Of a stretch of DNA of 59,029 nt, positions 49,560-59,029 are shown in pieces (position 1 is the stretch's first letter; the number at the start of each line of letters is the position of its first letter). Origin of the DNA: Trichosphaerium sp. ATCC 40318 (lineage: Eukaryota > Discosea > Flabellinia > Trichosidae); assembly GCA_038496445.1 (NCBI GenBank), contig JALMLS010000501.1, positions 1-59,029 on the forward strand, written 5' to 3'. The notes below the pieces were generated by a model. It had not been told where the DNA came from. It worked only from the letters and a program-made list of their open reading frames with translations, and searched no databases. A program made the position numbers and the translations under genes.

Positions 49560-51635
49560 ATGTGGCAAGTAGCTATAGTACTTGTAATTATAGTTGGATG
49601 TGATGCGCTTGTTTTAATTGACGCCAATAATACTGACCGTACTAGATTTTTACTCTTTAAGTATCTTACAATGCTAATGCCTACGTTTCTAGACTTCTTT
49701 GACACTCCTGACATCACGTGGCTCTCAAAAAATATTTGGAAACAGCACGAATCAATATCAGGTATTAATTTCTACGTAGTATTACGTCATGGTGGTATTA
49801 AACCGTGCAAGAGCGTTTAAAAAACGACAAAAAAAGGGAACTACAGTGATGTCTAGCGTTACGCTCTATACACTGTACCCTTCACGTGACACATTATTAA
49901 ATGTTTTATTCTGTTTAAGGTTCAAGGGTGCTAACTCTTTCTGTTACAGGAACTCTTGTTGGTTATACACATCCTAATATTTCTGGAAAGATCGTGTTTT
50001 TGCCTGTTGAGAGCGAAGTGGGGCAATAGCGTTATAGAAATTGCGGAAAGGGGTGCCATTGCTATCGTTATCTTTTTACTGGATAGCCACGGTAGGTAGC
50101 AAAATTAGAACTGCACATTTTACAAGTACTGCAAAAAAGTGAAACCAAGCCGTAACAATTATTTGAATTTGGTTGTCAGTTCTGGTTAGCGTACCAATCT
50201 GACACGTGAGGCGCTGTCTTCTTAGTTATTTTTTTCAAATCCTACTGTTGCTTGTATTCTTTTTTTACCTGTAGATTTGATTTTGCTCGTTGTTTATTTG
50301 TTCGTTTTTGCGCCAAGTTGCTTTCTCATATAACATAGTTGAGCATGGCTCACTAAACTATTTGCGTTTAAACACAGTGAAAAAAATGCCATGTATTGCC
50401 AGTGTGGAAGCTGGAGTAGACCTTGCAGAGATATTAAGAAGTACACTAATGCCGGACAATAGTGGATCTTTCTTAAGTTTCGAAGTCACCTTATTTCCTA
50501 ATGGTAACTAAAATAGTTTTTGTTTTGAACCAACATGGTTGTTCTCAAGTCTTTATTTTAGATCACAACCCTTGGAAAATCACAAATGAAATCGTTTTAG
50601 TACGTGTATAACTCTATTTGCATGAACTAAGACTGTCAATAAGATGTGACAGTACAACTGAACACTTCGAGCTTCTCACATATTTTCATTCTTATTTCTC
50701 TCCATAGGTTTTCTTCTCTGTTCTATTTGGTGGTCTGTGTTTTGGTGTTGTGTTTCTAGGTTCTCAAAAGCTATACTATATCTTCAAAAAACAGAAGCGT
50801 TTCGAGTTATCTTTCCCTATCTTATGCCTTGTCGTTGAAGTTTTTGCAAATACTTGTACGTTACAACTTTCCCCCCTGTTCATAATTTCTAACTCAACAA
50901 CTCAGTACGAGGGACTTATGCTGTTATTGATCCTTTGTACTCTCGAAGGATATTCCCAAGTGTTGTTCATGATATCTTCTTATTTGGGATACCTTCACTC
51001 TCGTTTGCAACCACTATCCTTGCTTCAATGTATTGGTGCGTAACAACACCTACCTGAGTTCATTCAATCTTGTTGTTTACTTGAGTAGGCACGATCTGTT
51101 GCACATTATTAGAAAACATTTCAAGACTGAAACTCATTTAACAAGAAGGGTTCTGATTGCATGGGTGTTTGCGATTTTAGTAGTTATAGTTGCGGACTTG
51201 ACCCTTTCTATTTCAGTTGGACTTCACAACTTGCGATTGTTGGATGTACTGTCTGTTGTCATAGTTGTGTCTATTACATTGGCTGGAGGTATTTATATGA
51301 TAGTTGTTGGATCTTTTGTAATATATGTGGTTACTCAACAGAAACAGAATGCGCTAGCTAGAGTATTCACAAAGGTAACATTTTTGTAAAGCACTTAAAC
51401 ATTGTTCACGTGTTTTACAGGGTTTTTTACATTTTTTTAGATTTTTGTACAGCTGATGATAAGTGCTGTGTTATTTACCTTATCTCCTGTAATTCCAGCT
51501 TTAATGGTAACTGTTATTGATACTGTAACTTCTACAACCATTGCTATTTTTGCTTTTTGGCTACAACTTACTTGCATCAGCTTTCTGCATGTCACGGCAA
51601 TAAAAATAGGAAAGAAAAGACAATGCTTGTGTTAA
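49560..51635 (+). CDS. PA-domain, seven-helix membrane protein (receptor-like), with one frameshift
   Basis: The signal peptide MWQVAIVLVIIVGCDALV is followed by an extracellular protease-associated domain (GTLVGYTHPNISGKIVFL, then GNSVIEIAERGAIAIV, then IASVEAGVDLAEILRS) and NPWKITN just before the membrane. Seven hydrophobic helices follow (FFSVLFGGLCFGVVFLG, PILCLVVEVFANTL, a segment with YAVIDPLYSRR, SFATTILASMYW, VLIAWVFAILVVIV, VIVVSITLAGGIYMIVV and the last around VIPALMVTVIDTV). The stop is at 51633-51635. The PA frame is broken at 50018-50029: GTG GGG CAA TAG, whereas removing one G restores EVGNSVIEIAERG. This is either an assembly error in a G run or a pseudogene. PA plus seven helices with the NPW and VDP signatures is a layout I associate with amoebal membrane proteins; ligand unknown. 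Confidence 0.75.
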
Positions 51636-52300
51636 AAACTGAATCATCAATAAAGACAATAAATTGGTGAAACAACAAACATTCTCAAATAAAGCTAGCA
51701 TGAACATCAATGAATTGTTATTACCCTTGTTTTATTTTCTTATGTACAAATTGAATTGCACTTATTTTTTTCTAATATTGCAACAAGCAGCCATTGCGCA
51801 CAAGCCACTATTAAGATAAATAACATTGTGATCCAGTATCTCCCATGCCAAAACGTGATGGTACAACGTACAATCTCATTCACGAATGTTTTTGAGTTGA
51901 GGTGTTATTCAAAAGAGTGATGGGTTCTCTTCATCACCAAATTTATTTTTTGATTGAAAACATTATGTGATGAACAACACAACCACCTGTAAAACGGTGA
52001 TAAAACGTTGTATTTAAGCTACCAGCTATACTTTAGCCAGAAGTATTGTATTTGGTTAACACTTTGTATTTGTTTACTACAAGAGTAAATACCAGAAAAC
52101 TGCACGTCAATTATTTTCAACGCTGATAAATTTCACGCAAAGTTGTCTTAGAACTCATCAACCTCTTGCAAAAGTTCCGCTGAAGGTGCTTGCTAAGTAT
52201 TTCAACCAGCTACTGAGACTGGGCCACAAACTCACCTCTAGTTAACTTAGCAAAGATAACAAAAAGATTGTCTCTGAAAGAGTATTTATTAGTACGTCTT
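51636..52300. other. Convergent spacer
   Basis: About 665 bases between the receptor-like gene and the chitobiase 3' end. It contains a stem-loop with GTGATG/CATCAC arms around 51918-51937 and nothing coding. Confidence 0.5.
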
Positions 52301-54481
52301 TTACAGCACAACACGCATGGCCTTCCACATTTCTTCGGAGAATTTTGGGTCCTTATAAAGAGGAAGATCCTCAGAAATCCACATGCCAGTACCTAAAATA
52401 GGAGACAATAAGTGTTGGCTCAAAATAGTAGGATTCGTTTTTGTAAAAAATGTCAACTTTTCTCCACTGTTTATAGTAAACGATTGTTTTTTAGATTGTG
52501 CAGGTTTAATAATGTTACTCATTTATGTACCTCTTAGCCCAAGTTTCTTTGCATACTCATACTAAATCGAATGAATGTCAAAGGATTTTACGCAAGAAAT
52601 TTTGAAGTCTCTTTTAGTTGTTTGAACGTACTTTGGCTGTTAAACTCTCTATGTCGTCGTAACGAATTTGGTAAGTAATTCCATCATCACCATAAAGATT
52701 AAACCTACATACTACGTAAATAACTATGAAGAACAATTGAGGAAGGAAAGAAAAAAAAAAGAAGGTGGTACCAAGGTGCTTTATCTTTATCGTCCCATTG
52801 ACGACCATTTGTTTTATTATTTGCAAGCCACTCAAGTATTTGAGATATTGGAAATTGTTTACCAGCAGCATCACTACAATTCACTCCTCTGAAAGGTACC
52901 TTGAAAGAAATGTTTGATAAAAGAAACGACACCTTTAAAGGTTGAAACTCGTTTTTGTCTGAAAGAGTTCACGGCTAGTACCTTTTTGATAGGGCATACA
53001 GTATCGTTTGTAGGATTCAAGCAAGGGTATCTGTATCCATACCAAGGTACGCCACTAAATACGGCACAATGAGTTACTGGGTATGAGAAAGCAAACACAA
53101 ACAAAAAAAAAGGCAGTACATACAGAACAATGTTGTTTGGTTCGATCCCTAACTTCAAGAATGCTTCCATACCTAGGTCCGTTATGAACGCATGTAACTT
53201 ATTGGTTTTGTACCTTTTTGTACACCAGGTATTGGAGAGTTAGGAAGAGCAACACATGGACCAAAGATCTGATTGAAAACGTTAAGATGTCAAACATTAT
53301 TTCGTTTTTCTTGAAGTTCATTACCTGGCTCTGCATGTCATAATCCATAACAAATACGAAGTCAACAGTTCTATAAAATGAATTTAATACTATAAATTAA
53401 AGAACACGTGTTGACTCAATAAATTGTCACAAAATTCGAAAAGAAAAAAAATCAAGTCGATCCTTGTTTTTTTTGGTGTTTGGATTTGGTTGTGAAGCAT
53501 TCGTACTTGGCAAGTGCAGCATAATCGTAACAACGGACATCAATACAATCAGGAGACCAAGCTACATCGATTGAAAGCTAAGAGCAAATCAATAAGAAAA
53601 AGAAAAAATAAAGAAAAAAAAAAAACCACTTACCTGTGCGTTAGGCATTTCTTTCTTCATTGCAGCGCGTAACTCTTGCATCCACGTGACCATATATCCT
53701 CTAAATACAAGAAAATAAATAACATACTATCTTCCTCAAGAGCATACATCATAGGAGATCCTTTGGGAATAGGATTTTCGTAGTCAATATTTATACCATC
53801 TGCATAGTTTTGCTTTACTTCCTCTAATGTATCCGCGATCCACTTCTGACGTGCACTTTAAGTACCGTTAATAATAAACCAAGAATGGACTCAAACCCAA
53901 AAGAATTAGATCCATTCGACAGTCACAAAGAAACTGGCGGTTATACGCACGTTGGGCTTGGTAGATCTGCTGGAGGTATTGATTTGAGAAGTACTACTCT
54001 AATAGCATCGTTGTCAGCTCCCATAGAACCCAATTAGTGATATCAACGTACCTTGTGTTAGTAGAATGTGCTTTACATATAATGCCAGGATCCATAGTTC
54101 CAGCGCGAGCCAATGTGGTTATCTACAAATTCGAGTTAGATAAAACGCGTATTTCGCTGTTTTACTCACAGTGTTGTAGTCGAAATACTTCCAATTATCT
54201 CCTGGGCTACAAAATGTCAGTTGACAAGTTTTTCTCTAGTAGCAGTACAGCATCCAGCTGCCAGTGAAGGTAAATATCTCCTTTGATGCCATAGGTGTCG
54301 ACAGTGGAGCACACAAGCTCTTGTCGTCACAAATACATGGAATAGGAGTCCCTGTTGCCTAAAATGTTATTTAACTATTGTTGATGCTATAACAGTGACA
54401 TTCGCAATCAAAATTACTAATTCGTACTAAAACGGTTGTAACGCCAATAGATATCAACAATAGTGTCTGTAGCGCTCTCAT
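52301..54481 (-). CDS. Di-N-acetylchitobiase, glycoside hydrolase family 18
   Basis: A lysosomal-type enzyme that cuts N,N'-diacetylchitobiose units from chitin and N-glycans. It starts at 54481 with MRALQTLLLISIGVTTVL, a signal peptide. Order along the protein: PCICDDKSLCAPL, WKYFDYNTITTLARAG, the catalytic GH18 motif DGINIDYE, DVAWSPDCIDVRCYDY, DFVFVMDYDMQSQ, GVPWYGYRYPCLNP, PFRGVNCSDAAGKQFP and a final TGMWIS near the stop at 52301-52303. These blocks match vertebrate CTBS in order and wording, and the catalytic Glu is present. Roughly twelve introns. It fits an organism that digests chitinous or glycoprotein food in phagosomes. Confidence 0.93.
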
Positions 54482-54989
54482 TTTTCTGACGCTACACCCA
54501 CAAATGGTTTAAACGTCTCTAACGAACAGTCAAAATACTTTTTTAATGAGTACTCACTTAAGAGCACTCACTTAATTGCTCAATACAAAAGACCACCTAC
54601 CAAGTGTCGTCTGGTAGTAGTACGCTACAAGAGGTGCCTATGCTACTAGTGGTAACTTGTACGTGTTTTAGTAAAAGCCTCAATGGAGTATGAAATCTCT
54701 TTGTCTCTCAATATTCCTAGTCTATATTTAGATATCACCTGGCACAACACTTGACACGTTCAACTTTGATGGAGACTTGACACATGACGATGCTTCAGCA
54801 TCGTAACAGTGCCTTTTATTTCCTTCTCATATTATAGTCTAACGAGTATACTTTTTAGGCATACTCTAAAGTAAGACAGAAACTTATTTCTAATGATATT
54901 TTTGTAAACAATTTAGTGGTACAATCCGTTTGGAGCTCCATTTTGAGCTTCAGTCTTATTTTGACTCCCAGAAAATGATTGCACCTATA
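54482..54989. other. Spacer with a small perfect hairpin
   Basis: About 500 bases between TyrRS and chitobiase. ACGATGC, loop TTCA, GCATCGT at about 54788-54805 is a perfect seven-pair stem. The motif ACTTGACAC occurs twice nearby (54751 and 54775). No coding frame. Confidence 0.4.
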
Positions 54990-56988
54990 TCATACGTTTA
55001 ATATAAAGGTTTTAAACTACAGAAAATACAAAAAACAAGAGACATCCTGTAGAGATGGAAAAAAAAAGCTGTTTTTTGCCAAGTTTTGGTTTTTTTTAGT
55101 ACCTGTAGAAGAAGTTCTCTGGCTGTTTCGTCAGTAGCAAAATGTGTTCTAATAGGTTCAAGTAATCTGTTAATTTCACGAATTAAATTTCGTCTCAAGT
55201 CTGAAGCAGTGATAAAGCCTTCCTAAAAGAAAAAAATAAGTTTGTGTGAAAAAAAACAAACAAAAAGGACAGTCGCTAGTACTAGGTCACATAATTTTCA
55301 CTCCGAATGGTTACGGGGCCGCAATATATATCCATCGGTAGTGTAGAGTACATAATATTTGTTTTTGAATAAAAGAAAACGTACACTGTAAGCTTTAGTG
55401 AAATCTTGTACTGCTCTAATTTCTATTCTCTTTCCATTTTGTGTATCGAAAACGACTGGAAGGTTTATGATGTTACCATTTCTTGTTTGTACATTAGGAA
55501 TCACAAGGTATTGCATCATTTCTGCACAAGGATTTCCTACTACCTATACAAACACTTGAGCAACTGACCGACTTTTGAAAAAAGTAAAAAAAAATGACAA
55601 AACTCGTACTTGTTTCTCAGGACAATAAGCGTTCATGACCTTTTGCTTAACAACAGCGGGTGTATCATCAACGAATATAGCTGCATCAGCTTTACTTTTA
55701 CTCATCTTACTCTTGCCATACAGGTCACTACAAAACAAAAACTATTAGACTATCACGTGACTTTTTGTTGATTTACAAGGATAAAGAGCTAACAGGAGTG
55801 ATACCTGATGTTTGAAGAAGAAAAAAAAAAGCGTCAAGGTAAAAAGGAAGGTAAAACGCTCAGGACAAGCGAAGAATTTGAACAAATAGAGCGGTATTCG
55901 CTGCAACTTGAGAAAATAAAGCTGCTGGTTTTTTTTTTGAAGTCAGTCGTACCTTATAATTGGGTTTGCTAGTACAATAGGTTTTCTGTACTGTCCTCCT
56001 GACTTATCACAGTATGCTCTAGCCATGTTTATAACTTTTGTTTGATCTGTTCCCATTTGACATACATCAGCGCCTAGAAATAAGGCATCTGCTGCTTGCA
56101 TACAAGTATACATTGCCATAGAAGCAGATAACTCATCCGTTGGTTCTCTTCCCATAATGACAGAACAGTCTTTGACATCAGCCAAATTAAATCTAATAAG
56201 AAGTAAGGAATGGTGGTGAAGGCACAAAATCAGAAAATCTCAAAAAGAATGAAGGTTGTAAAGGGTACTTTGTTGAAATATCAATGACTTGTGACCAATA
56301 TTTATCAGCATATTTTTTTTGTTCTTCTGATGCCCATAAGAATTGAACACGCGATAAATCTAGACCAGATGCTTTAAAAACTTCAATAAAATATTGTCCA
56401 ACAATCTTAATCTTTGATTTATCTCCACCCAACTAACAAAGAAAACAGTGAGCAACCGAACTCCAAAACGAACTAAAAGTCAACCATTTTTCACTTAAAA
56501 AATATCAAACAAAGTTGTTTGGGTTATAGTGGGATCCTTGGGTTACTATTTTTTTTGCTATCGTACACCTACCTTATGATTCATATATGCGAACCAATCG
56601 GCTATTAAAAATAAATATGTAAAACCAGAGGACGTAAGCAATTGAACCATATACTTCTTTGTAAGTATCTAAAAAAACAACACAGGGGTTAAAACACGTT
56701 GAGAACAGATGTGACTGCTTTCAAGTATTTGAATATCATCTAGTGTACCTGTGCTATTGTCATACGCCCACTAGGTTCGCAACCATCAAGTGCAACAGGA
56801 TTTCTACTAATACGAAGTAGTTCTTTAAACTCTTCTACACCACTGCACTCGACAGCCCATCGTGTACATCTATTTAATCTGTCATCGACAGTGAGTGTAG
56901 AGTACGGTGGCGGCAAAGAATATCTAGAGTTTGCAGGATTTGTAACATTCTTGAAGCTCTCAAAGAGAGATACGGGTTTATCAAGCAA
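54990..56988 (-). CDS. Tyrosyl-tRNA synthetase, eukaryotic/archaeal type
   Basis: It charges tRNA-Tyr in the cytosol. The first recognised exon (56749-56988) reads YSTLTVDDRLNRCTRWAVEC and EPSGRMTIAQ, the latter the HIGH-type signature of this class. Later exons give GGDKSKIKIVGQYFIEVFKA, GADVCQMGTDQTKVINMARA, the KMSKS loop (SKMSKSKADAAIFVDD), PEKQVVGNPCAEMMQYLVIP and LRRNLIREINRLLEPIR at the end. The C-terminal exon border is uncertain, so the stop lies at 54990 or 55017. There is no ATG in frame in the first exon. Its acceptor joins in frame to the dehydrogenase exon at 57051-57132, giving a possible fusion. An ATG at 57076 in another frame could instead begin a separate TyrRS through an alternative acceptor. 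Confidence 0.9.
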
Positions 56989-57050
56989 CTACGTAAAGTC
57001 AAAAAAAAACATCAACACGAAGAGGACTATCTCGAATCTAAGTAATGTAC

Positions 57051-59029
57051 CTCAAGAGCTCTTTTGCAGCAACCATATTCTAAAAACCGTTTCTTTTTGT
57101 CAACGAGAGCGTAAGACTTTTCTATATACGTCCTACATACCAAACGAGTTAGTAATGATACCAACTTGAATTTGATAAAAATGAAAAAAAAGAGAAAACT
57201 TACTTGATTGGGTTTCCAACAGCCTCTAGTACTTCCTCAGCAAGGTTTGGATACTATTATTAAATATCAGTAAGCGTCCAAACAATTGGTTTGAAAACGT
57301 GTAGTTTACATAGGCTAGTAACAGGGAATTAAGGAAATAAAGGAGGCGTACATTTATGTTAAAGTTAAGTGAAATAGCACGATGAAATAGCTGAGCAGTT
57401 CCAGAATTTGCAACCCAATCAGGAACAATACATACATTAGCATCACGGAGTGTCTAAGATAAATATTAACAGATGTACAACCTACGTTGTTAAAAGCTTT
57501 TCATTTTGGCGTACACACTGTACTGATCCAGAATCGTCGCCCACCAATGCACCAGCTGATGTGACAGTACCATAAGGATTGTTTGCTCCACATACGAGAT
57601 ATCTACAACCATGTTAGCAATGCTTTGACTACCGAACTTATTACCTGTCTTTGACGTCTCTCCATGTTGTATGTATCATAGATTGTACAATATCGTTACT
57701 CACTTGATAACGCAATGCACAGGGACTAAAAACTTCTGCCTGCAAGCACAAAGAATGTCAACAAAAACTAAGAAAATTTTAAGATTTGCTCGATGATTAC
57801 CTTTGTACAAGCTAAAAACTGTGCAAGAAACTGTGCGTTACCGACAATTGAAAAATTTTGTGTTCTTGTGACAGCATTAAATTTTTTCTTTTGAGCGGGA
57901 CTCAAATTGCAGAAGAAGTTTTTAGCACTTTCAGCTATTCGTTTTGGAGAACCTTTAGACATCATCAGCTTTTGTATACGCCTGTAAAAATGACATATTA
58001 GCATCATGTAATGATACATGTTGTTTTGTATTTAAACTCACGCTTGACGTGCACATAATACATCATAGATGTCTAAACCATTATGATCAAAAATGTACCT
58101 TAGAGAAAAAGGTTAGCAAAAAAGTAAAAGGTGATGTTCTATTCCTATTCAAAGACTAACCCATCCTTGTCACATAAGGCGACGACCTTAGCTATATTTC
58201 TATGGACCAAATAATAAGCAAGCGAACTACCAACAGCACCAAAACCTTGAATGATAACACGGAATTTACCTATTCCATAAAAGGTACTGTTAAATGGTGT
58301 AACAACAAAGGTTCTTTTATGTACCAAGACCAGCAGGGTTTGTAAGAGTTATCGCTGTGCGTATAGCTTCTGATATACCATAGCCTACAGAACCCTATTT
58401 GTAACGTTGTTAGCATAAGCGGAACGTAAAAGAATAACAAGGTAACTTTTAAAACAATAAATACAACATCGTACTTCAATGAGCGGGAAAAACTTTTCTT
58501 TACATGCTGGATGTATAATTATAGAGGATAAGTTTCCAGCGCGATTTGGTTGTCCAGTAGCGCGTGAAAATGTCTGTGCTAGTACATGTCTAAATGAAAA
58601 AAAATCAATTGATGTAATTAAATTGTGAAAGAATTACTACAAATCACATACTGCATTGTTGGTAATCCCAAGTCATTTTGAATAACTTGTTCTATAAACC
58701 TGTCATCTGTATTTAAATCTCCTGCTGTAACCCATACATTACTCAAAAGAGTCTTATTATCAATAATGAATCGGCGAAGAACCTGTTAATAGACAATTAA
58801 TGTCTACTTTCGAAAAAAAGAAAAAAAAAAAAAAGTCGTCGTAAATGACGTACTTCTTTTGCCCTGGCATCACGATGATTAAATCGAATACCTATCTTTC
58901 TTTAAAATCAATGTGAGGTGAGGTGACGTTTCATATTTTCATAAGGGAAACGCAAATGTGCTACCAAAAAACGAAAACAGCAATGTGCGTTTTTATAAGC
59001 GATTTTTTAACGTGTTACCACTTACAGAA
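57051..59029 (-). CDS. Glu/Leu/Phe/Val-type dehydrogenase, partial, perhaps fused to TyrRS
   Basis: The readable part begins in mid-gene at the right edge (GIRFNHRDARAKE) and runs toward lower coordinates through about ten exons. It shows DLNTDDRFI, FSRATGQPNRAGN, the Rossmann motif IIQGFGAVGSSLAYYLV, EVFSPCALRYQVSND, YLVCGANNPYG and CIVPDWVANSGTAQLFH, the order expected of amino-acid dehydrogenases. The catalytic Lys block would lie upstream, outside the window. After EVLEAVGNPIK the sequence is AAG TAA GT: either a stop at 57200-57202 or a GTAAGT donor one base earlier. If spliced, the exon 57051-57132 adds TYIEKSYALVDKKKRFLE and continues in frame into TyrRS. Substrate cannot be told from this part. 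Confidence 0.75.

Noticed and set aside
1-59029. CRISPR array, bacterial operons or insertion sequences
   Set aside because: The spacer repeats are hairpins with covarying arms, not direct repeats with unique spacers, and all protein genes carry spliceosomal introns; no transposase was seen.

Overview
The window is nuclear DNA of a unicellular eukaryote. It has an rDNA unit (28S, 5.8S and 18S, all on the minus strand), then about sixteen protein genes cut by many short spliceosomal introns of roughly 45-110 bases, with T-rich acceptors. The genes include a Roco (LRR-GTPase-kinase) protein, a PA-domain seven-helix membrane protein, a lysosomal-type di-N-acetylchitobiase, glycogen synthase, MSH3 and a TRAF-type zinc finger protein. 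This set suits a phagotrophic, amoeba-like protist, most likely an amoebozoan, but that placement is inference. The rRNAs are divergent (18S about 2.65 kb, unusual bases in normally invariant positions), so an rRNA tree would be the decisive test.

Layout. 1-4951: 28S 5' part, ITS2, 5.8S, ITS1 and 18S on the minus strand. 4952-8030: external transcribed / intergenic spacer with strong hairpins, a 72-base repeat and a nine-unit array of imperfect hairpins whose stems covary. 8031-13423: a divergent pair, a four-helix membrane protein with a C-terminal beta-rich domain (minus) and a seven-repeat putative PD-(D/E)XK nuclease (plus). 13768-19496: glycogen synthase and an upstream four-CBS-domain protein, both minus. 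19649-23263: a secreted CBM-like/VWA protein. 24636-30177: Roco kinase. 30355-34688: TRAF-type zinc finger protein and a PH/zinc-ribbon/Gln-rich protein. 34689-37155: sparse DNA with no firm gene. 37156-37860: an intronless basic protein. 38622-48179: MSH3 head-to-head with a lysine-rich FHA-like nuclear protein, sharing a 138-base spacer that holds an E2F-like site. 48472-51635: an atypical kinase head-to-head with a PA-domain seven-helix receptor-like protein, each with one apparent frameshift. 52301-54481: di-N-acetylchitobiase. 54990-59029 (edge): tyrosyl-tRNA synthetase joined by an open splice chain to an upstream Glu/Leu/Phe-type dehydrogenase.

Shared signals: many intron donors begin GTACG or GTGCG instead of GTAAG, and the palindrome CACGTG occurs more than forty times, mostly in introns and spacers. 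The strongest candidates for something undescribed are the covarying hairpin array upstream of 18S, the seven-repeat nuclease and the dehydrogenase-TyrRS chain. Exon borders were placed by eye from reading frame and GT...AG sites; no alignment or search was run.
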